The notes beneath the pieces are model-generated. The model saw nothing but the letters and a program-made list of their open reading frames with translations. It did not search any database and had not been told where the DNA came from. The translations under genes and the position numbers were made by a program. Positions 53,500 to 63,047 of a stretch of DNA of 64,000 nt are shown here, piece by piece; positions within the stretch are counted from its first letter, which is position 1; the number at the start of each line of letters is the position of its first letter. This DNA comes from Nostoc sp. UHCC 0702 (GTDB lineage Bacteria > Cyanobacteriota > Cyanobacteriia > Cyanobacteriales > Nostocaceae), in NCBI GenBank assembly GCA_017164015.1, contig CP071065.1, forward strand, positions 4,069,918 through 4,133,917. The letters run 5' to 3'.

Positions 53500-55173
53500 A
53501 TGAAAGTAATTACTTTTCTATTAAAAGCAAAACAACCAATTTTAGCTACTTCATTTCAAGGCGATCCTAACAGTGATGTATCTTATCCTTATATTCCTGG
53601 TAGTATGATTCGTGGTGCGTTAATTAGTCGTTACATTAAACGCCATCCAGAATTACCAGATGATTTTTTATCCGAGGAAATTAACAAAGAAATAAATCAA
53701 GAAGTTAAGGAATTATTTTTTGATGGTAGTACCCGTTACTTAAACGCATATTTATTTTGTGAAAAACAAAAAAAACGTACTTTACCTGTCCCTCTTGTCT
53801 GGTACAAAAACAAGGATGAAGATAACTCTTCAGTAGATGTCCTAGATTTAAGTCAATCTATCCCAGAAAAATTATCTTTAAAAAGAATTAGTGAAAAATT
53901 TTGTGTAGTTAATGAATCTCGAGTTTTATTCTATGAAGAGAAACGACGAATTAATATTCATAACTTACGCGATCGCACTAAAGGACGTTCATCACCAATA
54001 AAACGTAATCCAAATAATAACCAAGTCATTCACGAAGGAGAAGGTGCTATTTTTCGTTATGAAGCTTTAGATAGTGGACAAATTTTTCAAGCAATTATTT
54101 TATGTGAAGGCAATGATGCAGATACTATTGAGAGCTTATTACAGCCAGAAAATATATGGTTAGGTGGTTCTCAAAGTGCAGGTTATGGACATGCAAAAAT
54201 AAGTAAAATTTATTCGTACAAAGTTGATAATGATAAAAATAAAGAATGGGCTGAAATAGGTATTGCAGTTCAAAACAGAGTCAATCGTCAAAAGCTAAGA
54301 ATAACTCTGTTGAGTGATACCATTGTGAGAAATGACTATGGACAAATTTCGGCTGATCCATCAGTACTTAAACAAGCAATTGAAGACAAGTTAGAACATA
54401 AATTAAAAATAAAAATACAGTTACCTCAACCAACAGATATATTTATTAGCAGTACGATTGTAGGCGGATTTAATAAAAAATGGGGTTTACCTCTACCTCA
54501 AGTTACTGCTGTAAGTGCAGGTAGTGTTTTTGTATTCGATACACAACTTACAGAAGAACAAATTAAAATCTTAGAAACTGAAGGAGTTGGTGAGCGTTGT
54601 ATAGATGGTTTTGGTAGAGTTGCTATTAATTGGTTAGGAAATTATGAAAAATTCACTGTAACCTCACCAGAAAAAGATTCTGAGCCTGATATTAACCTAG
54701 ACAAAGAATATCATTATTTAGCAATAGAAATAGCAGAAAATATTTTAAGACAAAGATTAGAGCAATGTCTTATCAAACTAGTTAGCAATATTAATTTAAC
54801 AGAAAATATCACCAATACTCAATTATCTAGACTAGAAATAGCAGCTAGAGAAGGATTGAATACATCTCATGATTTACAATCTTGTGTTTACCTACCAATT
54901 TGTAATTTGTTAAATAACTTAACTTCAAAAGCTCGTGAACAATATAGAAATACCAAAGTATCGGGAACTAAGTTCTCCTTAGAAGAAAAAATTAAAGATT
55001 GGTTAGAAAATCCTATTGGTAATGATAAATCATGGCTACTAAATCCTCAAGAGCTAACAGTAAACGTTGCTGGAGTGATCCGAGAAGTTCAACCTAATTC
55101 TGATTTAGCTAGAGAATATACTCTGCGTTTTATTATGGCAGTTGCTAAAAAAGCTAAAAAGGAGAAAAATTAA
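53500..55173 (+). CDS. Csx10-like RAMP (Cas5 group) with helical C-terminal extension
   Basis: 557 residues: two RAMP modules (ITFLLKAKQPILATSFQGDP, PYIPGSMIRGALISRYIKRH, WLGGSQSAGYGHAKISK, then RITLLSDTIVRNDYGQISAD and CIDGFGRVAINWLG). An all-helical region follows from about 405 to the end (AIEIAENILRQRLEQCLIKL, TQLSRLEIAAREG, LAREYTLRFIMAVAKKAKKE). Csx10 is the Cas5-like subunit that holds the crRNA 5' handle in type III-D. The C-terminal helical part is about the size of a Cas11 small subunit, and no separate Cas11 gene is visible. The gene overlaps the next by one base. Confidence 0.82.
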   Translation: MKVITFLLKAKQPILATSFQGDPNSDVSYPYIPGSMIRGALISRYIKRHPELPDDFLSEEINKEINQEVKELFFDGSTRYLNAYLFCEKQKKRTLPVPLVWYKNKDEDNSSVDVLDLSQSIPEKLSLKRISEKFCVVNESRVLFYEEKRRINIHNLRDRTKGRSSPIKRNPNNNQVIHEGEGAIFRYEALDSGQIFQAIILCEGNDADTIESLLQPENIWLGGSQSAGYGHAKISKIYSYKVDNDKNKEWAEIGIAVQNRVNRQKLRITLLSDTIVRNDYGQISADPSVLKQAIEDKLEHKLKIKIQLPQPTDIFISSTIVGGFNKKWGLPLPQVTAVSAGSVFVFDTQLTEEQIKILETEGVGERCIDGFGRVAINWLGNYEKFTVTSPEKDSEPDINLDKEYHYLAIEIAENILRQRLEQCLIKLVSNINLTENITNTQLSRLEIAAREGLNTSHDLQSCVYLPICNLLNNLTSKAREQYRNTKVSGTKFSLEEKIKDWLENPIGNDKSWLLNPQELTVNVAGVIREVQPNSDLAREYTLRFIMAVAKKAKKEKN

Positions 55174-56708
55174 TGAAAATGGTACAGAAATTATCTCATC
55201 AAGAAACTAAATTTCAGCGTAACCAGCGTCATATTATTAAACGTATTCTTATACGAGGTAATTTAATCCTAGATACACCAACTTGTTTAGGAAGTGGTGA
55301 TTCTGAAAGTCCAACTGACTTATCATTGTTGAGAGATAGCGTTAGTAACCATGCTCTTTTAACAGGTGCTTCTATTGCTGGTGCTATCAGAAACTATTTA
55401 CGAGAAAGTGAACATGGATATTTGTCTAGTGAAAAACGTAATGATTTAGCGACTACTTTATTCGGAGTAATATGGACTGATAAAGATAATCAAGAAAATT
55501 CTATAATACTTGACGATGGAAACCAAAGTCCTCTAATCATAGATGATTCTATCAGCACTTTTCCTATTCAAACTGAACTGAGAGATGGTGTAAAAATTAA
55601 TAGTCTTACTCATACAGCAGAAAACAAAGCGAAGTATGACTTAGAACTATTGCAAGCAGGTACAAAATTTCCTCTATGTTTTGAGTTGTTGATAGAAGAA
55701 AAACCTGATACTCCTAACTATGAACTTAGTTTACTAAAAGGATTAGCGATCGCACTCCAAGGCTTAGAAAAAGGTGAAATCAGCTTAGGAATGAAAAAAC
55801 GACGTGGTTTCGGTCGTTGTCAGGTTCATAACTGGCAAGTTTGGAATTTTAACTTAGAAGGTGCAAGCGATCGCATAGCTTGGTTAACTCTAGACCATTC
55901 CTGGTCAACTGACCCACCCTGTACTAAATCACCTGCTATTAATCCTTCAATTGTTGCAGCCATGAAACAAGCAGGTCTTGAGTTTTCAGAAGAATGGGAT
56001 GATAAACGCGATCGCTTCATTATTAAAGCTACATTTACTCTTGCCACACCCTTATTAATTCGTTCTGGTCAAGCTTCCAGTGACAAAGCACCAGACGTAG
56101 TACACCTCAAATCTCGACGCGATGGAGAACTTAAGCCTGTTTTATCTGGTACATCCTTGGCAGGAGTTTTACGCCATCGTGCTGAACGCATTATCAATAC
56201 AATTGGTAAAAATCCCAGCATTATTGAAGATATCTTTGGCTCAGATTTAGGTAAAAATAAAACTCCACAAGCAAGAGCGAGTCGTTTAATTGTTCATGAA
56301 AGTATCATTGAAGATACTACAGATTTAATTCAAAACCGTATAGCTATTGACCGTTTTACAGGTGGTGCTTTACATGGTGCATTGTTCAATGAACAGCCAA
56401 TATTTGCTAATGATAAAACACAACTTCATCTAGAACTTGAATTACGTAAACCAAAAGATAAAGAAATTGGTTTACTCCTGTTATTACTAAAAGATTTGTG
56501 GACAAGTGATTTACCAATAGGAGGAACAAGCAGCATTGGTAGAGGTAGATTACAAGGAACAGATACACATATTATTTTGCGAAGGGAACAGGAAAATAAA
56601 ACTTACCACATTCAGCAATCATCACCAAAAGAAGATTTAGTTGTAAATGATACCGAGTCTTTAGAAAAGTTCGTTGCTACATTGTATGAGGAGGAGGTAA
56701 CTAAATGA
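55173..56708 (+). CDS. Tandem-RAMP Cas7 protein (Cas7-2x-like)
   Basis: 511 residues with two Cas7-like halves. The first has DTPTCLGSGDSESPTDLSLL, TGASIAGAIRNYL and GMKKRRGFGRCQV. The second has LATPLLIRSGQASSDKAPDV, LSGTSLAGVLRHRAE and IGGTSSIGRGRLQGT. Two G-rich RNA-binding loops and two candidate catalytic Asp positions are visible. It resembles the Cas7-2x subunit described in type III-D2 complexes. It overlaps csx19 by 4 bases. Confidence 0.85.
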   Translation: MKMVQKLSHQETKFQRNQRHIIKRILIRGNLILDTPTCLGSGDSESPTDLSLLRDSVSNHALLTGASIAGAIRNYLRESEHGYLSSEKRNDLATTLFGVIWTDKDNQENSIILDDGNQSPLIIDDSISTFPIQTELRDGVKINSLTHTAENKAKYDLELLQAGTKFPLCFELLIEEKPDTPNYELSLLKGLAIALQGLEKGEISLGMKKRRGFGRCQVHNWQVWNFNLEGASDRIAWLTLDHSWSTDPPCTKSPAINPSIVAAMKQAGLEFSEEWDDKRDRFIIKATFTLATPLLIRSGQASSDKAPDVVHLKSRRDGELKPVLSGTSLAGVLRHRAERIINTIGKNPSIIEDIFGSDLGKNKTPQARASRLIVHESIIEDTTDLIQNRIAIDRFTGGALHGALFNEQPIFANDKTQLHLELELRKPKDKEIGLLLLLLKDLWTSDLPIGGTSSIGRGRLQGTDTHIILRREQENKTYHIQQSSPKEDLVVNDTESLEKFVATLYEEEVTK

Positions 56709-57280
56709 ATAAACCATTATGTATACTTTTGGAACTACCAGATATTTTTGAATTAAAAGAATGGTTAGAATTGCAAGCCAAAGAAAACAATTTAAATTAT
56801 GTCTTAGCTCATGCTGAAGATGGCGTAATTTGGGGTAGATTCCAAGATGGAAATTTAATTACGCAAACTGAGCCTATCGATTTATTTCCCAAATGTAAGT
56901 TTGCAGTTTTGAGAAAAGAAACTTTACAACAATGCCGTATTTTCGGTCACAAGTCAGAAGTAATGCTATGGAAAACTGATGGAGGTTTTAAAGCTCGTCT
57001 CATTCAAGATGAAGAAAACACAGAATTAATCTCAGAATATCAAATTCTTTGGGGAACGCATGGAGAGAAGCATCAAGAAGGTTTTACTTTACTATGGGAT
57101 GGTTCTCAAGGATTGAAACACGCCGTACCTTTTACTAAAATTGAATTAGAAGAAGATAGAAAGCTAAAACATCAAGTTCGTTTAACAGTTAATCATTATA
57201 TTGATTATGATGATTCAGGTGTAGCTCGAATTTATCTAAGTCGTTTAGTTGGTTTAACTAGTTTTAAGGAAATTAAGTAA
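56705..57280 (+). CDS. csx19: Csx19 (TIGR03984 family)
   Basis: 191 residues: NYVLAHAEDGVIWGRFQDGN, EVMLWKTDGGFKARLIQDEE, QILWGTHGEKHQEGFTLLWD and a final SRLVGLTSF. This pattern matches Csx19, a type III-D-specific subunit that contacts the complex; its molecular role is less clear. Overlaps of 4 bases upstream and 1 base downstream place it firmly in the operon. Confidence 0.8.
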   Translation: MNKPLCILLELPDIFELKEWLELQAKENNLNYVLAHAEDGVIWGRFQDGNLITQTEPIDLFPKCKFAVLRKETLQQCRIFGHKSEVMLWKTDGGFKARLIQDEENTELISEYQILWGTHGEKHQEGFTLLWDGSQGLKHAVPFTKIELEEDRKLKHQVRLTVNHYIDYDDSGVARIYLSRLVGLTSFKEIK

Positions 57281-58200
57281 TGAATCCTCAACATAATGAT
57301 GACATACCGAAATTTATTACAATCAAAGAAAGAGGTAAAAATAAAAATATTCAGCGTCAAGCAATAGCACCCTACAATTTTGTGGAATTACCTGAGAAAG
57401 TTGTCGAAGTATCAAAAGAATCTCTGCCAGCACATAACCGATATTATTTTAAAAGTGACAATCGTTATACTGGCAGAATCGAATGTACTTTAACTACTGA
57501 ATCACCGCTTTATATTCGCTGTGGATTGACTAAAGAAGAATTTGAATGTGGTGCAGAAAGCAAAGATTTACCAGACTTCTTTTATACCGATACTATAGAA
57601 AAATATACAAAACCTGTTATTCCTGGTAGTAGTTTAAGAGGAATGTTAAGGAACTTAGTAGAAATTATTACTTTTAGTAAAATACATCAAGTCTCTGATA
57701 ATCAGCGATTGTTTTTCCGTGCAGTAGCCGTAAGTCCAAACAAAGACTCTTTAGGGAAAGAATATAAAAAATATGTTGACAATTTAAAGGATAAAAAAAT
57801 TCAAGCTGGCTATCTCAAAAAAGATCGTGAAGGATGGTATATACAACCAGCTAAACAAGAATACTATCCACAACAAGATAAAAAAGAACAGGGTGCAACA
57901 TTTGCTTGGGTTAAAGAAAATAACTTAAATTTAGAAGAGTTGATAAAATTTGATAATCCTAATTATAAACCCCAATATATTCCTGTTAGTTATAGACAAG
58001 TAGGTATTGATCAGAATGATAGAGCTGAAAGGCTGTTTGCACTAGATATTAATAAACCAGATATTTATCCCGATAATAAAGGAGTACTTGTTACTAGCGG
58101 TAATATGAAACAAGGTGATAATGATAAGCCTTCACCACGTAGAAATCACTGTATTGTTTTTGATTGTTTAGTATTTGACTCAGATTCAAACAAATTCTGA
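57280..58200 (+). CDS. TIGR03986-family RAMP (Cas7 with insertion), N-terminal part
   Basis: 306 residues, the N-terminal portion of a large RAMP. It has RIECTLTTESPLYIRCGLT, PVIPGSSLRGMLRNLVEII, the long insertion with Lys/Tyr-rich segments, and RRNHCIVFDCLVFD near its end. It stops at 58198-58200 while the next frame (+1) takes over with 26 bases of overlap. TIGR03986 proteins are, as I recall, single chains of 650-800 residues, so the gene is split here by a frameshift or encoded as two chains. Confidence 0.8.
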   Translation: MNPQHNDDIPKFITIKERGKNKNIQRQAIAPYNFVELPEKVVEVSKESLPAHNRYYFKSDNRYTGRIECTLTTESPLYIRCGLTKEEFECGAESKDLPDFFYTDTIEKYTKPVIPGSSLRGMLRNLVEIITFSKIHQVSDNQRLFFRAVAVSPNKDSLGKEYKKYVDNLKDKKIQAGYLKKDREGWYIQPAKQEYYPQQDKKEQGATFAWVKENNLNLEELIKFDNPNYKPQYIPVSYRQVGIDQNDRAERLFALDINKPDIYPDNKGVLVTSGNMKQGDNDKPSPRRNHCIVFDCLVFDSDSNKF

Positions 58201-59626
58201 AAAATTGAGATTAGATGAGAAAGCTGTAGAGCATTATCGTAATGCACTGACTGATTTTCAAAAAGAACCACCTTTTGATAAAAATTGGGGAATGTTAAAC
58301 GAAAAATGTTCTGTTGTCTTCTACTACCCTCCTGAAAAGGGAAATAAAGTAGTATTTTTCGGTCAAAGTCCTAATTTCCGTATTCCTTACTCTCATAAAG
58401 GTGATGGAAAAGCTGCCACTGTTACTGATTTTATTCCATTCAGCTTAAAGAATACCTCAATTATTGACTTAGCTGATGCAATTTTCGGGTGGGTTAAGAA
58501 GGATGAAGAGGGAAAATTACCTGAAGATATGCGTCAACGCGCCAGCCGAGTATTTATAACTGATGCTTACTATATATCTCATGAAACATGTATTTGGTAT
58601 AAAGGTAATTTTCATGACACAATTACACCTCAAATTCTTAGTGAACCTAAACCAACTTGCTTTCAGCATTATTTAGTGCAGCCAAAAAAAGATAATCTCC
58701 CAGCTGATAAATCAAAACTAAAACACTATGCTAGTCAACCCAAATCTGAAACAGTTATTCGAGGACATAAACTTTATTGGCATAAAGGCAAAGGAAGAAA
58801 GATTGATATTGAACATGCTGAAGGTAATAATGTATCTGGAAATCAAACAACTAAAATTAAACCAATCAATACAGGAGTAAAGTTTAAATTTAATATTCAT
58901 TTTGAAAATCTCAGCAACATTGAATTAGGAGCATTATTATGGGTACTTGATATTGCACAGAGAGGAGATCACCAATACCGTCTTAAACTAGGTATGGGTA
59001 AGCCTTTAGGCATGGGTGCTATTAAAATTGAGTCTAAGTTGTATTTGAGCGATCGCAAATCTCGATACAGCAGTTTATTTAGTAGTAATAATTGGAACAA
59101 TGGAGAATCACAACAGCAAATTAATAATTTATCACAATATAAAGTGAATTTTGAAGAAGAGTTAATTAAACAACTCCATAAAAAAGGAGTTTATCAAGAT
59201 TTTAAAGAATTTGATAAAATTCCCAGGATTCAAATGCTTTTAGCAATGCTGACATGGGAAGAGAATCTTTCCAAAGAAAATATTGAACAGAGACGCTACA
59301 TGGAAATAGAACGCAAAAAATTACCTTGCATAAATGACTGTAATGAATACAAAGAACGTCCTGTACTGCCAACGCCACTTCAAGTAATGGGATGGAATGA
59401 TAAACGTAGAATCAATATTTCTCCTGTTTCACCTCCGAATTCAGGTAATACTACCAGTATTTCAAAACCAATACCTAGAAGTCAAATAAATACTAATTCA
59501 ACAAGAAGTCAAATAAATACTAATTCAACAAAACAAGATAAGCAATCTCAAAAAAAGCCAAAAGGAAACTCTGAAGGAGGTAATTCTAATGCTTGGGCTA
59601 GACCACCAAAACCACCGAAAAAATGA
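58175..59626 (+). CDS. TIGR03986-family RAMP, C-terminal part in the other frame
   Basis: About 470-483 residues continuing the preceding protein: AVEHYRNALTDFQKEPPFDK, VVFFGQSPNFRIPYSHKGDG, RASRVFITDAYYI, and the glycine-rich RLKLGMGKPLGMGAIKIESK. The C-terminal tail is low-complexity, with two direct repeats of RSQINTNST (near 59490-59530) and then KKPKGNSEGGNS. The first codon in the overlap is TTG at 58175, with no clear ribosome-binding site, so a frameshift of one longer gene is more likely than a separate start. It is the last gene of the CRISPR operon. Confidence 0.75.
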   Translation: MTQIQTNSEKLRLDEKAVEHYRNALTDFQKEPPFDKNWGMLNEKCSVVFYYPPEKGNKVVFFGQSPNFRIPYSHKGDGKAATVTDFIPFSLKNTSIIDLADAIFGWVKKDEEGKLPEDMRQRASRVFITDAYYISHETCIWYKGNFHDTITPQILSEPKPTCFQHYLVQPKKDNLPADKSKLKHYASQPKSETVIRGHKLYWHKGKGRKIDIEHAEGNNVSGNQTTKIKPINTGVKFKFNIHFENLSNIELGALLWVLDIAQRGDHQYRLKLGMGKPLGMGAIKIESKLYLSDRKSRYSSLFSSNNWNNGESQQQINNLSQYKVNFEEELIKQLHKKGVYQDFKEFDKIPRIQMLLAMLTWEENLSKENIEQRRYMEIERKKLPCINDCNEYKERPVLPTPLQVMGWNDKRRINISPVSPPNSGNTTSISKPIPRSQINTNSTRSQINTNSTKQDKQSQKKPKGNSEGGNSNAWARPPKPPKK

Positions 59627-59667
59627 GCGCGATCGCACCTCTCAATCCCCCTCAAACCCAACCAACT

Positions 59668-60297
59668 TTAAGCTATCACCAACTGAGTCAACCGTTTGAA
59701 AATACGTAACACATCGTATAGCTCATTTCCAGGGTTGCGGATTAAAAAGCCTTTTGATAAAGCATAACGCGGTGGATTTACTTTTACTAATTTGACAAAA
59801 ATAAATTCACCACCAGTTGTAATCATGCCAAAGCAGGGTTGATCTGGATGAGGATTAGCTAACATATAAACTAAAATTTGTGCTAGTCCTCTTTCAATTG
59901 AATACTCCGCCTGCTTTGACTCTATCACCATTACCCAAAATTGGTCTTTTAATACTAAGGTATTAATTTTTCCCTTAATGATTACCCCTTCATCTTCATT
60001 GATAATTTCTACTGGTTCTTCTGCCTTAATATATAAAGGAGCAATATAAAAATCACCAATAAAAAGTATGGGGTCTACAATTGCCATTCTCACCACATTC
60101 TCTAATAAAGGTGGATAATTTAGCAAATTGAAATAACCTGTTTTAACCTTATCTAAAAGCTGTCTGTCTAAAACTGTGAGTTCTGGTAAATTTTCTTGCC
60201 ATTCACTGAAGAAATTAGCATCAAAAACTAACTCAACTCCAAAATTTTCAATCAGGTAACGTAGATTGATATCTTTTGCTTGAATTGTCAATGTCAT
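59668..60297 (-). CDS. Restriction endonuclease-like protein (PD-(D/E)XK)
   Basis: 209 residues. The segment GKINTLVLKDQFWVMVIESK has the spacing of a PD-(D/E)XK site, with ESK as the (D/E)XK. LAQILVYMLANPHPDQPCFG and ITTGGEFIFVKL follow as in small cyanobacterial proteins annotated as type I restriction R-subunit-like. It is usually found alone. Convergent with the CRISPR operon, it is probably unrelated to it. Confidence 0.7.
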   Translation of the reverse strand: MTLTIQAKDINLRYLIENFGVELVFDANFFSEWQENLPELTVLDRQLLDKVKTGYFNLLNYPPLLENVVRMAIVDPILFIGDFYIAPLYIKAEEPVEIINEDEGVIIKGKINTLVLKDQFWVMVIESKQAEYSIERGLAQILVYMLANPHPDQPCFGMITTGGEFIFVKLVKVNPPRYALSKGFLIRNPGNELYDVLRIFKRLTQLVIA

Positions 60298-60399
60298 AGT
60301 ATAGCTTTGGAGGAGAACTTATCTTCAATTATAAACTACAAATATTTCCCAAATATTATCACCTGCTTACTACACCACTTTCAATGAAAAGTGATCATT

Positions 60400-61038
60400 T
60401 TACCCTTCTTCACCCATCTGTCCCCTGGCCCATTCCCTGATTGCTTGCCGAAAAACCCGCCTTCCTACCATGCGATATCTTTCAATTAGTGACGGAATTT
60501 CTGGAATTTTCACATTAGGAAAAACTAAACTTGTTTCTATTTCGAGATATTCCTCACCTTGTAACTGGTAAATTTTGATTTCCCCAGAGTCATAACACCA
60601 AATTTCCGGCACACCTAAACGCGCATAGATGGGAAAGCGATCTAATGATTTACTAGTGACATCAATTTCTAAAGCTAAATCAGGAGGTGGGTCTTGATTT
60701 AAATCAAAGTTTAACTTACCTCGAATTAAAGCTTCATTTTGAAAATAGAAACAATTATCGGCTTCTATCCCTGCCTTTTTTAACTCTCGTTTCCAAGTGC
60801 TTGAACCGTAACACTCGTAATCTAATTCTAAAACTTCAGCCGTATCTTTGATGATATCACTAATTATTTCTTTGTAATATTCATGTTCTGGTAATGGTGT
60901 CATAATCTCTAACGTGCCATCATCATAAGCTACCCTAGCGGCACGACTTTCACCTAAATCTAATAATAAATTTTCAAATTGTTGCCAACTGATATTGTAA
61001 AGAACTACCCGGTCAGCGCGACGTTCAGTTAGCAGCAT
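60400..61038 (-). CDS. Uma2-family endonuclease-like protein (DUF820)
   Basis: 212 residues with the Uma2/DUF820 pattern: ARVAYDDGTLEIMTPLPEHE near 37-56, then DPPPDLALEIDVTSKSLDRF (D...E-x-D/K of a PD-(D/E)XK-like fold) and YARLGVPEIWCYDSGEIKIY. The family is greatly expanded in filamentous cyanobacteria and its function is not settled. It is a single gene. Confidence 0.85.
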   Translation of the reverse strand: MLLTERRADRVVLYNISWQQFENLLLDLGESRAARVAYDDGTLEIMTPLPEHEYYKEIISDIIKDTAEVLELDYECYGSSTWKRELKKAGIEADNCFYFQNEALIRGKLNFDLNQDPPPDLALEIDVTSKSLDRFPIYARLGVPEIWCYDSGEIKIYQLQGEEYLEIETSLVFPNVKIPEIPSLIERYRMVGRRVFRQAIREWARGQMGEEG

Positions 61039-61229
61039 AACTCCTCGCTAAATCAAGGAATAGGTGACAGTAAACAGTTATCAGTGAAAAATCGAATATA
61101 AATCTGAAAATTTCCAACTGATAGCTGAACAGCATCTAAATTTATCTTCTTTTATTGTATCAATGAGAAGCGATCGCGCTTACTCCTCCACTAACTGTAC
61201 CACCAGGTGCGATCGCTCATCCCCTCGCT

Positions 61230-63047
61230 TCATTCAGAAATGCCGTACTGTTGTGCCTGCATAGTCCACAACGCGGTATATTCGCCCCCACGCTGCAAAA
61301 GTTCCTGATGGGTACCATCCTCAATTAAATGCCCAGATTTCAGGACTAAAATTCGGTCAGCCATCCGCACTGAAGCTAATCTATGGGTAATCAAAATGGT
61401 AGTCTTACCCTCAGCTAGCTCAATAAAGCGAAGATAGAGATCATACTCGCTGCGCGGGTCAAGTGCAGCAGTCGGTTCATCCAAAAGTAGTAGTTGAGCT
61501 TCTTGGCGGACAAAAGCACGAGCTAGAGCTAACTTTTGCCACTGTCCTCCAGAAAGTTCTGTGCCGCCAAACTGCTTACCCAGTGGTGTATCCTCCCTTG
61601 TGGGAAAATGATCGACTAGTTTGACGATATCGGCTTTTTCAATTGCGTATCTGAGAATATCTCGACGCTCCAGAGCAGCTAAGTTTCCTAAAGCGATATT
61701 TTCCCCCAGCGTCAGCGCATAGTGCCCAAAGTCTTGAAAAACTCCAGCAATTTGCTGTCGCCACTGCTCTAAATTTAAATTTCTCAGGTCTATACCATCG
61801 ACTCTAATTCTTCCTATTGTGGGATCGTATAGCCTGGTCAATAGCTTGACTAGAGTAGTTTTACCTGCTCCATTTTCTCCTACTATGGCTACTGTTTGTC
61901 CAGGGTAAAGGGTGACAGAAATATCCTTGAGGGCCAATCGACCATCTGGATAAGAAAAGTCAACTTTCTCAAAAGTAATGCCAGAACGAATCGGAGTTGG
62001 TATTTTCTCTCCAGGTATGCTTAGTGGCATTGGGGATGAGCTATCGAGAAAATTGAAAAACTGCTGCATATAGAGAATATTCTCAAACAGATCCACCCAA
62101 TGACCGACAAATCTTTCTAGATTATTCTGGAAGTAAGTTAATGACTGTACAAACAAAAGTACGCTTCCTGGGCTGAACTCTCCTCTAAAAGCCTTTTGTA
62201 CCACCCAGTAGAAAGAAAAACCATTGCCTGAAGCACTCAAAATAGCTAAGCTAGACGACCAAAATGCTTGCTTACCCCTCAGATGACGCATAGATTGATG
62301 TAAAGACTGAAATGCTTGCAAGTAACGCTCCATAAAAAACGAACCTAGCTGAAACAATCTGATTTCTTTGGCATAGGTGTCAGTCAGCATCACCGAAGTA
62401 TAATAATCCATTCTCCGAGCTTGAGGGCTGTTCTCAAATAAAGTTTGCCAAATAGCTTTTCCATACTGGGAAGACACCACTATCTGGGGTATAGTTGCGA
62501 TCGTAATCACCAGTGGTATCCAAAAAGCTAGGGGAACTAATAGCCCGACTATCACAATCAAAGTCACAAAAGATCGACCTAATTCAACCAAATTCTCTAG
62601 TAAATTCAACGGCTTATAGCTGACTTGTTCAGTGAGAAGCTGTAGCTCATCATAGAACTGAGAATCTTCAAAACGGCTCAGGTCTGAAAAAGTATCAGCT
62701 TTCCGCATTAACAATAAGCTAATGTGAGCTGTTAACTTGTCATTGAGATTTCCCTGAAGTGCAAATACCCAAGGATACAGCAGCGATTCTAGTAGCAAAG
62801 CTCCAACCCATCCTGCTACCAAAGGAGCAAGAATTGAATAGCTTAATTCTCTACCAGATGTTAAGGCTGTAGCAACAGCATCTACCACTAACTTGGTAAT
62901 CCAAACACTTATACCAGGAAGAAAACCCTGTAATAAAGTGACAGCAATCAGAAAGACCATTTCCTTAGGCGCTGCTGTCCATAATAAGGGCAGAGAACGA
63001 AATAAAGCTCTAGTGTAGTCTTCAAACCAAAATCTTAAATCGCCCAT
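61230..63047 (-). CDS. ABC transporter, ATPase and permease in one chain
   Basis: A 605-residue half-transporter. The membrane domain with about six segments covers 1 to about 330 (LTLLQGFLPGISVWITKLVV-like, FVTLIVIVGLLVPLAFWIPL). The ATPase has Walker A VAIVGENGAGKTTLVKLLTR (about 388), signature TELSGGQWQKLALARAF (about 498), Walker B LLLLDEPTAALDPRSEY and ITHRLASVRMADRI. This is the exporter type often linked to peptides or lipids. It is divergent from the Cys-rich peptide gene at 63717 with a 669-bp spacer, so export of that peptide is plausible but not shown. Confidence 0.92.
   Translation of the reverse strand: MGDLRFWFEDYTRALFRSLPLLWTAAPKEMVFLIAVTLLQGFLPGISVWITKLVVDAVATALTSGRELSYSILAPLVAGWVGALLLESLLYPWVFALQGNLNDKLTAHISLLLMRKADTFSDLSRFEDSQFYDELQLLTEQVSYKPLNLLENLVELGRSFVTLIVIVGLLVPLAFWIPLVITIATIPQIVVSSQYGKAIWQTLFENSPQARRMDYYTSVMLTDTYAKEIRLFQLGSFFMERYLQAFQSLHQSMRHLRGKQAFWSSSLAILSASGNGFSFYWVVQKAFRGEFSPGSVLLFVQSLTYFQNNLERFVGHWVDLFENILYMQQFFNFLDSSSPMPLSIPGEKIPTPIRSGITFEKVDFSYPDGRLALKDISVTLYPGQTVAIVGENGAGKTTLVKLLTRLYDPTIGRIRVDGIDLRNLNLEQWRQQIAGVFQDFGHYALTLGENIALGNLAALERRDILRYAIEKADIVKLVDHFPTREDTPLGKQFGGTELSGGQWQKLALARAFVRQEAQLLLLDEPTAALDPRSEYDLYLRFIELAEGKTTILITHRLASVRMADRILVLKSGHLIEDGTHQELLQRGGEYTALWTMQAQQYGISE

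Noticed and set aside
46945..59626. CRISPR array near the type III-D genes
   Set aside because: No evenly spaced 30-40-bp direct repeats were seen in the spacers around or within the locus.
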